Positions 45,511 to 54,513 of a DNA stretch of 64,000 nucleotides are shown here, piece after piece; within the stretch, counting starts at the first letter, position 1; each line of letters starts with the position of its first letter. Under the pieces are notes generated by a model that saw nothing but the letters and a program-made list of their open reading frames with translations, was not told the origin of the DNA and did no database searches. The stretch spans positions 3,158,001-3,222,000 of the forward strand of contig NC_014472.1 in the NCBI RefSeq assembly GCF_000153165.2. The letters are read 5' to 3'. A program made the position numbers and the translations under genes. Source of the DNA: Maribacter sp. HTCC2170. Its GTDB lineage: Bacteria; Bacteroidota; Bacteroidia; Flavobacteriales; Flavobacteriaceae.

Positions 45511-46008
45511 ATGCCAAGACCAAAGACCAAAACCGAATTACTGCAATTAAGCAACGAGAACTATAAAAAGCTTAATAATTATGTTGATTCATTCCCTCTG
45601 GAAGAACATATGAAAGAATTTCCTGAAGGAACCATGAATAGAAATATCAGGGATGTTTTAGGTCATTTACACCATTGGCATTTGTTGGTCCAAGGCTGGT
45701 ATAAAGTGGGAATGTCAGGCGAAAAACCTGAATTGCCCGCAAAAGGTTATACTTGGAAAACCACCTCCGACCTCAATCATAACATTTTGAAAAAATACGC
45801 TAATGAAGAGTTAGGTACAGTTAGAGCCAACTTAGACGAATCATACGCTCAACTTCAAAAATTGATTAAGAAACATACCGATGAAGAATTGTTCGAGAAA
45901 AAACGATATAAATGGACAGGTTCAACTTCGTTGGGAGCTTATTTAATCTCAGCTACCTCAAGTCACTATGACTGGGCTTATAAGTTGATTAAAAAAGCCA
46001 GAAAGTAA
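45511..46008 (+). CDS. ClbS/DfsB family four-helix bundle protein
   Basis: A 165-residue DinB-like protein. It starts MPRPKTKTELLQLSNENYKK and has VLGHLHHWHLLVQGWYKVG near 47-65 and the C-terminal TSLGAYLISATSSHYDWAYK, with the His positions typical of ClbS/DfsB. ClbS itself hydrolyses the colibactin warhead and so protects its producer. No colibactin-like cluster is visible here, so a different substrate is likely. Confidence 0.85.
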   Translation: MPRPKTKTELLQLSNENYKKLNNYVDSFPLEEHMKEFPEGTMNRNIRDVLGHLHHWHLLVQGWYKVGMSGEKPELPAKGYTWKTTSDLNHNILKKYANEELGTVRANLDESYAQLQKLIKKHTDEELFEKKRYKWTGSTSLGAYLISATSSHYDWAYKLIKKARK

Positions 46009-46068
46009 AGTAATAAATGCATTTGAAATCAATTATCTTCGATCAAACTATTAAACTAGCGAGAGCAC

Positions 46069-46761
46069 ATGAAGTCTCAAGACCATATTATTATTAACGG
46101 GCATAAGCATTTTGAATACCGACGTACGGAAATATCTGAAGACGAAATCATTCCGAAAAGTGAAGAGTTTTACCAATGGTTGGATAAAAGAAGGTCTGTA
46201 CGTGATTTTTCAGACAAAGCTGTTCCTAAAGAAGTCATTGAAAACATTATAAAAAGTGCCTCTACTGCCCCATCAGGTGCGCATAAGCAACCCTGGACAT
46301 TCTGTGCCATATCCAATCCCACATTAAAAACAAAGATTAGAGAAGCAGCCGAGGTTGAGGAAAAAGAAAGCTATGAAAGTAGAATGAGTGAGCGTTGGAA
46401 AAAGGATCTTGAACATATTGGAACCGATATGCACAAACCATTTATAGAAATTGCTCCTTGGCTGATTGTTGCTTTTAAAAAAGTTCATGAACATGGTGAA
46501 AATGGGGAAAAACTGAACAACTATTATGTAAATGAGTCTATTGGTATTGCATGTGGCATGCTCATTGCAGCAATACACAATGCCGGTTTGGTTACTTTAA
46601 CACACACACCAAGCCCTATGAAATTTTTGACAAACATCCTTGAAAGACCAAGTAACGAAAGAGCATTCTTGTTGCTTCCCGTTGGATACGCAAAACAACC
46701 TGCATATGTGCCAGATTTAAAAAGAAAAGAAATGGATGAAATTGCAGTCTTTTATGAATAG
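46069..46761 (+). CDS. nitroreductase family protein (iodotyrosine-deiodinase-like)
   Basis: An FMN-dependent oxidoreductase of 230 residues. The FMN-binding motif is DKRRSVRDFSDKAVPKEVIE at about 38-57, then SASTAPSGAHKQPWTFCAIS near 63-82, and GIACGMLIAAIHNAGLVTLT near 159-178. The APSGxxxQPW pattern and length resemble the BluB/iodotyrosine deiodinase branch. The substrate is unknown. It is probably cytosolic and dimeric. Confidence 0.85.
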   Translation: MKSQDHIIINGHKHFEYRRTEISEDEIIPKSEEFYQWLDKRRSVRDFSDKAVPKEVIENIIKSASTAPSGAHKQPWTFCAISNPTLKTKIREAAEVEEKESYESRMSERWKKDLEHIGTDMHKPFIEIAPWLIVAFKKVHEHGENGEKLNNYYVNESIGIACGMLIAAIHNAGLVTLTHTPSPMKFLTNILERPSNERAFLLLPVGYAKQPAYVPDLKRKEMDEIAVFYE

Positions 46762-46800
46762 ATATCAATTGTAAAGATTAATTAAGACAAATTAGTTATA

Positions 46801-47436
46801 ATGAAAAGCATACTTCTTACTATGTTCCTAATCTTTACATCGCTATTAAAGGCCGATTATGTTCCTCCAAAAATTCACATGTTGGTATTAAAAGCTGATA
46901 AAATAGTTCAGGGAGAAATTAGCTGTGTTGATAATGATGTATTTCAAATTACCGTGATTAAGAGCATACTAGAAGATGAACATGTAATTACTGTCCAGAA
47001 ATTCAAAGAGTGGAATTGTGGTAAAAGATATATAGATTATGAAGTTGGCCAACAGAGTTTGTTTTTTCTTAGATATGATGGTGACAAGCTTCGAACTATG
47101 AGTGGTGGTAATGAAGGAGAAATGCCTATAATCATGGGAGCTGCATATGTTCATGCCTCATCGTTCAATTCAATAGATTAAATTGATTTTTTTGAAGAAT
47201 CTCATCTTAAAATAGATGATCTGGGATTCAATAATCCTTTAATGGGATACAAATTGAATTTAGGTGAATTATGGGAATGCATACAACTAATCAAGGGTTG
47301 TTATAAACTGGACGATTCTAAAATGTTCAAAAAAGATTTGTCAAAATGCTCTAAGAGGGTGATTGACAATGTCAATAGCAAAAATGTTATTTTCAATTGG
47401 ATATATGCACATCATGTGGCCAAAACTCCAATTTGA
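46801..47436 (+). pseudogene. exported hypothetical protein interrupted by in-frame TAA
   Basis: An open frame 46801-47181 (126 residues, signal peptide MKSILLTMFLIFTSLLKADY) ends in TAA at 47179-47181. The same frame continues open for 84 more codons to 47436 with sensible composition (IDFFEESHLKIDDLGF, LGELWECIQLIKGCYKLDD). Read through, the protein would have 211 residues. The second part has an ATG at 47242 but no obvious ribosome site. The likely reading is a nonsense mutation in a single gene. The family is not recognised. Confidence 0.6.
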
Positions 47437-47523
47437 TTCTATATCGTCTAACCCAGTACTTAAAATCGTATCTTTATTCACCTTGTTATCAATAATTTAT
47501 GTTGATAATTTAAACATTAAGGC

Positions 47524-47940
47524 ATGAGAGGTACCGTATCAATTATCATAGGTGCAATAGTTGGTTCCATTGTTTTTTTTATCATGGCTTTTATCGCCAA
47601 TTTGATAAGCCCTACCCCACCTGAATTAATGGATCCGTCAACCCCAGAAGCAGTGGCGGAACGTGTGGCTTCTACGAGTACCTATACTTGGTTTACTACA
47701 ATTATTGGTTTATCCATCGGCTCCTTCCTTGGAGGGTTACTGGGGGCCAGAATTACCCATAGCAGCATTTTTAAGGTTACTTTGGGAATTGGAATCATCC
47801 TTTCTTTATGGGCATTCTATACATTTTATGTTGTATATCCTGAAGCTTTATGGGTACCTGCAGCAATGCTGATTTCAATTTTCATATTTACATATCTTGG
47901 TGGTTTGGCATACGCCAAAAAAAACAAGGGTAAAGCATAA
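47524..47940 (+). CDS. four-helix membrane protein (paralogue of 44043-44450)
   Basis: A 138-residue inner-membrane protein. The helices are VSIIIGAIVGSIVFFIMAF, YTWFTTIIGLSIGSFLGGLL, VTLGIGIILSLWAFYTFYVV and a last helix ending IFTYLGGLAYAKK. A loop with SPTPPELMDPSTPEAVAERV separates helices 1 and 2. It shares size and layout with the protein at 44043. The function is unknown. Confidence 0.7.
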   Translation: MRGTVSIIIGAIVGSIVFFIMAFIANLISPTPPELMDPSTPEAVAERVASTSTYTWFTTIIGLSIGSFLGGLLGARITHSSIFKVTLGIGIILSLWAFYTFYVVYPEALWVPAAMLISIFIFTYLGGLAYAKKNKGKA

Positions 47941-48041
47941 GAAGAAAGCACTTTTTAGCCAACGAAAGCTTCGTTCCTAACATGATATTCTTTAACTTTA
48001 GATAAGATTCTTTTATTTGGTTATTGATTAATAATTTGGAT

Positions 48042-48464
48042 ATGGATGATCTAAGTATTTTCCCGGATAAAGCCAAAAAGCCTACTGAAAATAACCTGGC
48101 AAGTAAACTGGGTAAAACTCATGATTTATGGAAAAAAATTAACTCCCTTGTTTTGGAAAAATATCCTGAAGGGGCTGAAGAATGGTTTTATTCTGGAAAA
48201 AAGTATGGCTGGAACTATAGAATCAAGGATAAAAAAAGGGCAATCATTTATTTTTCACCCCGCGATAATTTTTTCAAAGCAGGTTTTATTTTTGGAAACA
48301 GGGCTCTAAAAGATATTATGGAAAGTACTATATCTGATACTATAAAAGAAGAATTAAGACGGGCTCCAAAATATGGCGAAGGCACTGGCCTTCGATTAGA
48401 TATAATAAATGATGGCATAATTCCAGATATTGAACAATTAATCAATTTTAAACTAAAATACTAA
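48042..48464 (+). CDS. DUF3788 family protein
   Basis: A 140-residue cytosolic protein. The ATG at 48042 gives MDDLSIFPDKAKKPTE, the family's usual opening; a TTG at 48024 would add six residues. The family features are EWFYSGKKYGWNYRIKDKKR near 53-72, RAIIYFSPRDNFFKAGFIFG and APKYGEGTGLRLDI. The function is unknown. The next gene starts 12 bp downstream. Confidence 0.82.
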   Translation: MDDLSIFPDKAKKPTENNLASKLGKTHDLWKKINSLVLEKYPEGAEEWFYSGKKYGWNYRIKDKKRAIIYFSPRDNFFKAGFIFGNRALKDIMESTISDTIKEELRRAPKYGEGTGLRLDIINDGIIPDIEQLINFKLKY

Positions 48465-48476
48465 GTAGACGAAAAT

Positions 48477-49454
48477 ATGAAATCAATAAACCCACTTTCA
48501 ATTTTTATATTCATCCTTTTCCTTAGTTGCAAAACCAATACAGAACCTGTTCCTAAATTCCAGCACGACGTCTCCAGTGGTCCTACTCCATGGACCGATA
48601 CCAATTTTGAGTTGGAAGAAGAAGATTTCACATTCGCTATTATATCTGACTTAAATGGAGGTGAAAGGCCGGGTGTTTATAGTACAGCTGTTTCACAATT
48701 AAATCGTTTGGATCCAACTTTTGTTTTAAGTGTAGGTGATTTAATTGATGGCGGCACCGAGGATTCTCTACAATTGGCCAAAGAATGGGATTCGTTTGAT
48801 CAAAGAACTTCAAAATTGAATATGCCCTTCTTTTACTTAGGGGGCAATCACGATTTGACCAACCCAGTAATGCGCGAGTTTTGGAAAAACAGGTTTGGAC
48901 CCAGATATTATCATTTCGTTTACGAAGACGTTCTTTTCTTAATGATGGATTCGGAGGATTATGAAGAAAAAAGAATGCTAGAGATTTATGAAGCCAGAGC
49001 TAAGGCATTAAAAATAATTGCCGGAGAACTAGAAGGTGAATATGAAGATTCTGAATACTTTCATATGGCAGAACGTAGAATTGGCGGCATGAGCAATGAT
49101 CAGTTCGAATATTTTAATAGTGTTCTAAAAAAGTATCCAGATCCAAAATGGACATTCATTTTAATGCATAAACCACTTTGGATGCGCGAAGACGATAAAG
49201 GCCTTGGACAACTGGAAGGTTTATTAAGCGAACGCCCTTATACGGTCATCAATGGTCATTTTCATTCGTTCTCCCATCGTAAGCGCCTTGGACGTGACTA
49301 TACAATTTTGGGGACTACCGGTGGAAGTCAACACAAAAATGATTCACTATCATTTGACCATGTGACAATAGTACGAATGGATAAGGAGCCTGTAGTTACT
49401 CATTTGAAAATGGATGGGATATTGGACGAAACCGGGAGTGTGCCAAGTAATTAA
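48477..49454 (+). CDS. metallophosphoesterase lipoprotein
   Basis: A calcineurin-like phosphoesterase of 325 residues with lipoprotein signal PLSIFIFILFLSCKTN. The metal motifs are FAIISDLNGGERPG (Asp), VGDLIDGG, LGGNHDLTNP, FILMHKPLW and VINGHFHSFSHR. It faces the periplasm or the surface. The substrate could be a nucleotide or a phosphomonoester. It is the second phosphoesterase lipoprotein in the window; the other, at 27520, belongs to a different branch. Its end overlaps the convergent gene by 4 bp. Confidence 0.85.
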   Translation: MKSINPLSIFIFILFLSCKTNTEPVPKFQHDVSSGPTPWTDTNFELEEEDFTFAIISDLNGGERPGVYSTAVSQLNRLDPTFVLSVGDLIDGGTEDSLQLAKEWDSFDQRTSKLNMPFFYLGGNHDLTNPVMREFWKNRFGPRYYHFVYEDVLFLMMDSEDYEEKRMLEIYEARAKALKIIAGELEGEYEDSEYFHMAERRIGGMSNDQFEYFNSVLKKYPDPKWTFILMHKPLWMREDDKGLGQLEGLLSERPYTVINGHFHSFSHRKRLGRDYTILGTTGGSQHKNDSLSFDHVTIVRMDKEPVVTHLKMDGILDETGSVPSN

Positions 49455-50149
49455 AATACCTCCTTCGCTTCAACATCATTCAATGATTTTTGCTCTTCGA
49501 GGTCAATTGCATGGTAAATGGCCGCAAAAGCCGCACCTATCCAAATAAACGCGATAAATACACCTACTACTAAGCAGAGTAACCCTAATATAAAAACAAG
49601 AATGGCAAGCAAGCCCATTCTGAATATTTTCCAACCATGTCCTCTGGTCATTGCCCAACTTTTCTCAACTGCGGCCACAGGATCTAAATTCTTATCCATT
49701 ACCAAATAGGAAACAAATGCCAGTCTACAGGCCAAGATTATTCCCGGTACAATCAAAAAAACAAACCCAATACCAATAATGGCAAAAGTGAGTAGGTTCG
49801 CTAGAATTATGTTCAAATAATTCTTTTTGAAACCATCAAAAAGTTCAGAAATATCTACTTTTTCATTTCTGATTCCTCTAAGATACAATTGGTCTCTACC
49901 ATATTTCACCACTGGTAACAGTAACATACCATATATGGCAATAAGAAAATGAAGTAAAATCATAAGTGCCCCTTTTTTATCTTCAGAATTCTGAATAGCT
50001 GACACCGGTGATTCAATAAGGCCTACAATGATCATTATCAAAAAGAAATAAAGAAAATACTTCCACATTTGTTGCCAGCCATATTTATAACTTCCCGTTG
50101 CTGTTACTTTTGGTTTAAGCCCTTCTTTTACCTCTTCCATGATCTTCAC
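49451..50149 (-). CDS. polytopic membrane protein (DUF975 / GlpQ-membrane-domain-like)
   Basis: A 232-residue inner-membrane protein with about six helices. YGWQQMWKYFLYFFLIMIIV opens the membrane part; GIGFVFLIVPGIILACRLAF and AAVEKSWAMTRGHGWKIFRM near 157-176 are typical of DUF975-type proteins of unknown function. It is the only minus-strand gene between 31 and 55 kb. It is divergent from the regulator at 50167 with only 17 bp between the starts, so the real start of one of them may lie further in. Confidence 0.75.
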   Translation of the reverse strand: MKIMEEVKEGLKPKVTATGSYKYGWQQMWKYFLYFFLIMIIVGLIESPVSAIQNSEDKKGALMILLHFLIAIYGMLLLPVVKYGRDQLYLRGIRNEKVDISELFDGFKKNYLNIILANLLTFAIIGIGFVFLIVPGIILACRLAFVSYLVMDKNLDPVAAVEKSWAMTRGHGWKIFRMGLLAILVFILGLLCLVVGVFIAFIWIGAAFAAIYHAIDLEEQKSLNDVEAKEVF

Positions 50150-50166
50150 TGTTTAAATTTTCATAA

Positions 50167-51231
50167 ATGTACGGGGCTCCTATTACATTTCCTTCCAACT
50201 TTAGTAGTGATTCCAAAATCACTACCAAGGTATTGGTTGCATTTAAAGGCATTTATATACTTTTAACCTATAAATCACCAACCTTGCTAAGTCTTACATT
50301 CATTGTCGTTTTTATTTTTTGCTTTGCAATTGCCATAGCGGCGGTTTTACTTGGGCATGGGTTCATATTAACCTATAACACAGCTTTTCACAGGAATTAT
50401 TTTTATTATCTGGTCACTTTTTTTGGATTTGCATTCTACGCCATTTGGGGTCAGATTCTCATGCGCGTCTTATTAGAGAGTATGAACACAGATAGTAAAG
50501 AAATTGAAATGATCGCTAACTTTCTTCCTGTATTGGGGGTACCGTTTCTTTTGATTTCCTGGATTATGTTATTAAAAATGGGACATTCACTATTGCAAAT
50601 ACCCATAAAGAATAATTTGATCCGGAGCCACTTGGTTATATTCATTTTAATCATCCCAATAGTATGGGGTTTATATTCTTTGTTAGGTAATTCAACCTGG
50701 TTTTTGGGAATACAATTGGCGTATACGCTAATTGGAATAATCATGCTCATAGAATTGCTGTATATGGTCATTTTTATAGGAACCGTTATTCGTCATTCCA
50801 AAAAGCAGAACAGACCTCATGATAAAACTGTAAAGCAATTTGTATTCTTTATGCTATTGGGTTTCTGTATTAGAGTTGTTGTAGTTCCTTTCCTTTTCAT
50901 GAACAGTTGGCTTCTTGCTGCATTGATTTTATTCTATTTCCTTTCAAACTTAATCCCCCTACTCTATCTCCGCCAAAATTCAGATTTGATATTCACGCCC
51001 ATCTCTGCTGTAAACCCCGTTGAGGAGAAGAAAACCTTGATATTTGAAAAGTATGGAATTACCAAGCGCGAAAGGGAGATTGTAGAACAAATCTGTAAAG
51101 GTAAAACCAATCAGCAAATCGCCGATGAGCTTTTTATTAGCCTACAGACGGTAAAGGACCATACACATAGAATATACACTAAAATAGGCATCAAAGGCCG
51201 TATGAATTTAGTACAATTAGTCAATGGTTGA
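50167..51231 (+). CDS. membrane-bound LuxR family regulator (7TM plus HTH)
   Basis: A 354-residue protein with about seven N-terminal membrane helices (about 35-275) and a C-terminal LuxR-type HTH (about 295-354). The HTH reads KREREIVEQICKGKTNQQIA, LFISLQTVKDHTHRIYTKIG and GRMNLVQLVNG. This one-component layout lets a membrane signal act directly on DNA. The start is uncertain because it nearly touches the divergent gene. The VOC gene follows 60 bp downstream at the start I prefer. Confidence 0.82.
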   Translation: MYGAPITFPSNFSSDSKITTKVLVAFKGIYILLTYKSPTLLSLTFIVVFIFCFAIAIAAVLLGHGFILTYNTAFHRNYFYYLVTFFGFAFYAIWGQILMRVLLESMNTDSKEIEMIANFLPVLGVPFLLISWIMLLKMGHSLLQIPIKNNLIRSHLVIFILIIPIVWGLYSLLGNSTWFLGIQLAYTLIGIIMLIELLYMVIFIGTVIRHSKKQNRPHDKTVKQFVFFMLLGFCIRVVVVPFLFMNSWLLAALILFYFLSNLIPLLYLRQNSDLIFTPISAVNPVEEKKTLIFEKYGITKREREIVEQICKGKTNQQIADELFISLQTVKDHTHRIYTKIGIKGRMNLVQLVNG

Positions 51232-51291
51232 CCTCCAAAGGTGAAAATTGAATTTGATTCCTTAAATTATGACTTATTAAATAAAAGTCAT

Positions 51292-51663
51292 ATGAAATTA
51301 GGAGCATTTTCAGTAAGCCTTAGTGTCAAAGACCTTGAGGCTTCTAAACAGTTTTATGAGAATTTGGGATTTTCGGTTTTTGCAGGTCAAATGGAATCCA
51401 ATTATTTAATCATGCAAAATGGGAGTACCAATATTGGCCTTTTCCAGGGTATGTTCGAAAATAATATTCTAACCTTTAATCCCGGTTGGGACCATAATGC
51501 CAATAAATTGGATTCATTTACCGATGTGCGGGATATTCAGAAAAGTCTAAAACAAAATGGCATAGACTTAATGGGCGAAGTTGATGAAAGCACAAATGGC
51601 CCTGCCAGTTTCATGTTTATGGATCCCGATGGCAATGTTATTCTTATTGATCAACATGTATAG
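51292..51663 (+). CDS. VOC family protein (glyoxalase/bleomycin-resistance fold)
   Basis: A 123-residue protein with paired beta-alpha-beta-beta-beta units: KLGAFSVSLSVKDLEASKQF YEN-type opening, then ASFMFMDPDGNVILIDQHV at the end. I take the ATG at 51292; a GTG at 51241 would add 17 residues with no family match. Members include glyoxalase I and antibiotic-binding proteins. The function here is unknown. Confidence 0.82.
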   Translation: MKLGAFSVSLSVKDLEASKQFYENLGFSVFAGQMESNYLIMQNGSTNIGLFQGMFENNILTFNPGWDHNANKLDSFTDVRDIQKSLKQNGIDLMGEVDESTNGPASFMFMDPDGNVILIDQHV

Positions 51664-51675
51664 AATTAACCGGGA

Positions 51676-52137
51676 ATGATTGAAAAATTGAACAACAAAG
51701 ATTCTGGGGTTGCAAGCCGAATACGGGATGTTTTTCAAATTTCTTATGCTGTAGAGGCAAAATTATTAAAAGCGAAAGAGTTTCCCCCTCTTAAAAGAAC
51801 AGTTGCCGAGTTTATAGATTGTGATAATGGGTTTTATGGTTTTATAGCAGATAAATTCTTGGCCGCGGTTATTGAAATTAAAGCTGATTGCGAATCAACC
51901 CATATTCAAAGCCTCGTGGTAGATCCCAATTTTTTTCGACAAGGAATAGGTCAAAAACTATTGGATTTCACTTTTAACACATTTAATACGATTCTTTTTA
52001 CGGTCGAAACGGGAGCCGAGAATCCTCCAGCAATAGCCTTATACGAAAAAAATGGTTTTGCGTTGATTGATGAATGGATGACTGAAATTGGAATTAGAAA
52101 GGTTAGATTTGAAAAAAGAATAACAACAACGCATTAG
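51676..52137 (+). CDS. GNAT family N-acetyltransferase
   Basis: A 153-residue acetyltransferase with THIQSLVVDPNFFRQGIGQK near 75-94 (acetyl-CoA loop) and PPAIALYEKNGFALIDEWMT near 116-135. The substrate is unknown. It lies 12 bp after the VOC gene and 4 bp before the Crp/Fnr gene, so the three are likely co-transcribed. Confidence 0.85.
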   Translation: MIEKLNNKDSGVASRIRDVFQISYAVEAKLLKAKEFPPLKRTVAEFIDCDNGFYGFIADKFLAAVIEIKADCESTHIQSLVVDPNFFRQGIGQKLLDFTFNTFNTILFTVETGAENPPAIALYEKNGFALIDEWMTEIGIRKVRFEKRITTTH

Positions 52138-52141
52138 TATT

Positions 52142-52714
52142 TTGAGTTCCTTTCTAGACATATTAAACCAAGATTTAAATCCATCCAGAGAAATTGAGGC
52201 ACTCAAGGCTAAAATCTCTGTCAAAACATTCAAGAAGGGAGAGATTCTACAACGCAATGGCGATAGGATTTCCAGAATTTACTACGTAAAAAAAGGTTTA
52301 CTACGTAGCTATATGATTGATGATAAGGGAAAAGAGCATATTTTCATGTTCGCACCAGAAGACTGGATAATTGCAGATGGAGCCGACTTTAGTTCTCCTT
52401 GTCAGCTTTTTATTGATGTATTGGAAGATTCTGAAATCGAAATTATAAACAAAAAGCTATTCGAGGAAGAGTACATTCCGGAAACACTTACCAGTGATAA
52501 ACAGCGCACAGCAGCAATGATCAAGCGAATTTCGGTTTTGCAGGAAAGGGTGATTATGCTAATGAGTGCAACTGCCATTGAACGCTATGAGCATTTTAAA
52601 TCTACATACCCGCAAATTATGCAGCGCGTGCCCCAACGAATGATTGCTTCTTATTTGGGAATTACGCCAGAAGCCTTGAGTAAGGTTAAAGGTAAAAGGG
52701 CAAAGTCTAACTAG
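52142..52714 (+). CDS. Crp/Fnr family transcriptional regulator
   Basis: A 190-residue regulator starting at TTG (SSFLDILNQDLNPSREIEAL). The cyclic-nucleotide-binding-like jelly roll (about 30-115) has FKKGEILQRNGDRISRIYYV and RSYMIDDKGKEHIFMFAPED. The C-terminal helix-turn-helix has MQRVPQRMIASYLGITPEAL near 160-179. The cAMP-contact Arg/Ser pattern of true Crp is absent, as is usual for this Bacteroidota group, and there are no Fnr Cys residues. The ligand and targets are unknown. Confidence 0.87.
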   Translation: MSSFLDILNQDLNPSREIEALKAKISVKTFKKGEILQRNGDRISRIYYVKKGLLRSYMIDDKGKEHIFMFAPEDWIIADGADFSSPCQLFIDVLEDSEIEIINKKLFEEEYIPETLTSDKQRTAAMIKRISVLQERVIMLMSATAIERYEHFKSTYPQIMQRVPQRMIASYLGITPEALSKVKGKRAKSN

Positions 52715-52834
52715 AACAATTTCATTTCTTAATCTAGGTTAATGCATAGCTATTATTTACGACTGATATTTGTATCATAAAAAGAGAATGGGATTTCGAT
52801 TCACGGAAAAAGCTTCTCAGCAAACAAAAAACAG

Positions 52835-53365
52835 ATGAAAAAAATAATAGCCCTTGGTGGTAGCAACAGTAAGAAATCCATCAACAAAGAACTAGCACAA
52901 TATACTGCCAATCAAATAACAAATTCAGAGACTATAGTGGCCGATTTAAATGACTATGAATTGCCTCTTTATGGAATCGACCTAGAAAACGAAAAGGGGA
53001 TTCCAGATAATGCTAAGCAGCTAAATAGCCTGATTGAAGAAGCGGACGGTATTGTAATCTCCATGGCCGAGCACAATGGCTCCTATACTGCAGCTTTTAA
53101 AAATACCATTGATTGGTTATCACGAATAAATCAAAAGGTTTGGAAAGATAAACCAATGTTCTTAATGGCCACTTCTCCAGGAGGCAGAGGTGGTGTCACG
53201 GTTTTAAATACAGCAAAAGCAGCATTTCCTTTTTTTGGAGGTAATGTCATTGCCGATTTTTCACTACCCGATTTTTACGATAATTATTCAAAAGAAGGAC
53301 TAAAAAATAAAGATTTAAATGAAACCTTAGGTCAAAAGATTCAAATGTTTCAGGAAGCAATTTAA
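52835..53365 (+). CDS. NADPH-dependent FMN reductase family protein
   Basis: A flavodoxin-fold reductase of 176 residues. KKIIALGGSNSKKSINKELA opens with the FMN phosphate loop, and ISMAEHNGSYTAAFKNTIDW near 76-95 and MATSPGGRGGVTVLNTAKA near 111 are family motifs. It may reduce quinones, azo dyes or chromate. It is 11 bp from the pirin gene, with which it probably forms an operon. Confidence 0.87.
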   Translation: MKKIIALGGSNSKKSINKELAQYTANQITNSETIVADLNDYELPLYGIDLENEKGIPDNAKQLNSLIEEADGIVISMAEHNGSYTAAFKNTIDWLSRINQKVWKDKPMFLMATSPGGRGGVTVLNTAKAAFPFFGGNVIADFSLPDFYDNYSKEGLKNKDLNETLGQKIQMFQEAI

Positions 53366-53376
53366 AAAATAACATC

Positions 53377-54243
53377 ATGTTGAAAAAGGTTAAGACATTG
53401 ATTCCCGCCTTTAATATAGATATGGGTGGAATTCCGTTAAAACAAGCCCTACCGACTAATAATGTGCAACAGGTTGATCCTTTTCTACTGTTGCATCATG
53501 GTACTTTGAAATATAGAAAAGATGGGAAAGCAATTCATCAAGGAGTTGGTGCACACCCTCATAGAGGTTTCACCCCTGTGACATTTATCATCGAAGGTGA
53601 GATACATCACCGAGATAGTCGTGGTAACAATCAAATTGCCAAGAAAGGAGAAGTACAATGGATGCATGCTGGATCAGGCATTGTGCATAGCGAAAGACCA
53701 TCACAGGATTTGATGGATAGAAATGGATCCAATGAAATGATTCAACTTTGGGTAAATTCCCCTGCTGATAGAAAAATGATCGAGCCAAGTTATCAATACG
53801 TGCCTGAGAATGAAATCCCTGTCTTTTATTCTGAAAATAAAAATATGACCACAAAAGTAATTACTGGTAATTATGGTTCATTGAAAGGGAAAATCAAAAC
53901 TGAAAGTGAGTTATTGATGCTTTGGAGTAATGGTATTGGAAAAGACACCCAGACCTTTAACATTACCAAGGGGTTCAATACTATGATCTATACCATAAAG
54001 GGAAATCTGAGAATCAATGGATACGGACTTGTGGAAAAAGAGAATTTGGTTATTTTCGAGGACGGTGGTGACCAAATTGAAGTCTCAACAAATGGGAAGG
54101 CCGAATTTCTTGTTTTATCCGGAAAACCCTTGAATGAGAAAATAGTACAACACGGGCCTTTCGTCATGAATTCTGAAACAGAAATACTTGAGGCGATGCG
54201 TGATTATCAAATGGGAAAAATGGGTATTTTGATAGAAGAATAA
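53377..54243 (+). CDS. pirin family protein
   Basis: A bicupin protein of 288 residues. The metal-binding cupin motif is HQGVGAHPHRGFTPVTFIIE at about 48-67, then EIHHRDSRGN and VQWMHAGSGIVHSERP. The C-terminal cupin begins near 170. Bacterial pirins include quercetin 2,3-dioxygenases and regulators of central metabolism. A strong terminator follows. Confidence 0.87.
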   Translation: MLKKVKTLIPAFNIDMGGIPLKQALPTNNVQQVDPFLLLHHGTLKYRKDGKAIHQGVGAHPHRGFTPVTFIIEGEIHHRDSRGNNQIAKKGEVQWMHAGSGIVHSERPSQDLMDRNGSNEMIQLWVNSPADRKMIEPSYQYVPENEIPVFYSENKNMTTKVITGNYGSLKGKIKTESELLMLWSNGIGKDTQTFNITKGFNTMIYTIKGNLRINGYGLVEKENLVIFEDGGDQIEVSTNGKAEFLVLSGKPLNEKIVQHGPFVMNSETEILEAMRDYQMGKMGILIEE

Positions 54244-54267
54244 GAATAAAGTTCATTTTTTTAATAA

Positions 54268-54310
54268 AGTGGTTTAAAGGAATATTCCTTTAAACCACTA
54301 TTTGTTTTAG
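54268..54310 (+). terminator. terminator after the pirin gene
   Basis: AGTGGTTTAAAGGAAT and its exact reverse complement form a 32 bp perfect palindrome (54268-54299), followed by ATTTGTTTT. It lies 24 bp after the stop and closes the 52-54 kb plus-strand unit. Confidence 0.75.
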
Positions 54311-54513
54311 ATACTTTGTTCGAGGTCAAAACAATGTAGGAATTCTATACAATTTTAAGAGTTAATTTGCAGTCTTACTATTTCATCCATTATTCTTCAA
54401 TACTGACTATTGTCATATTTTGCACCTCTACACCAAATTACTTTTACACTCTTTTCATTACTCAAATAATAATAAACGTTAGTCGAAAATTATCGTATTT
54501 CCTACAAATCATA

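Noticed and set aside
34935-47181. Idea that TAA is read as an amino acid, given two in-frame TAA breaks
   Set aside because: Most intact genes in the window end properly at TAA, including conserved ones such as leuA and panB, so ordinary termination applies.
47961-47981. GTTCCTAAC core-like bases after the membrane protein at 47524
   Set aside because: There is no GTTRRRY partner nearby and no complementary opening; the AACGAA/TTCGTT stem here is short and isolated.
54268-54299. 32 bp perfect palindrome as an attachment or cassette site
   Set aside because: Position just after the pirin stop and the following T-rich bases fit a terminator; no core sequences are present.
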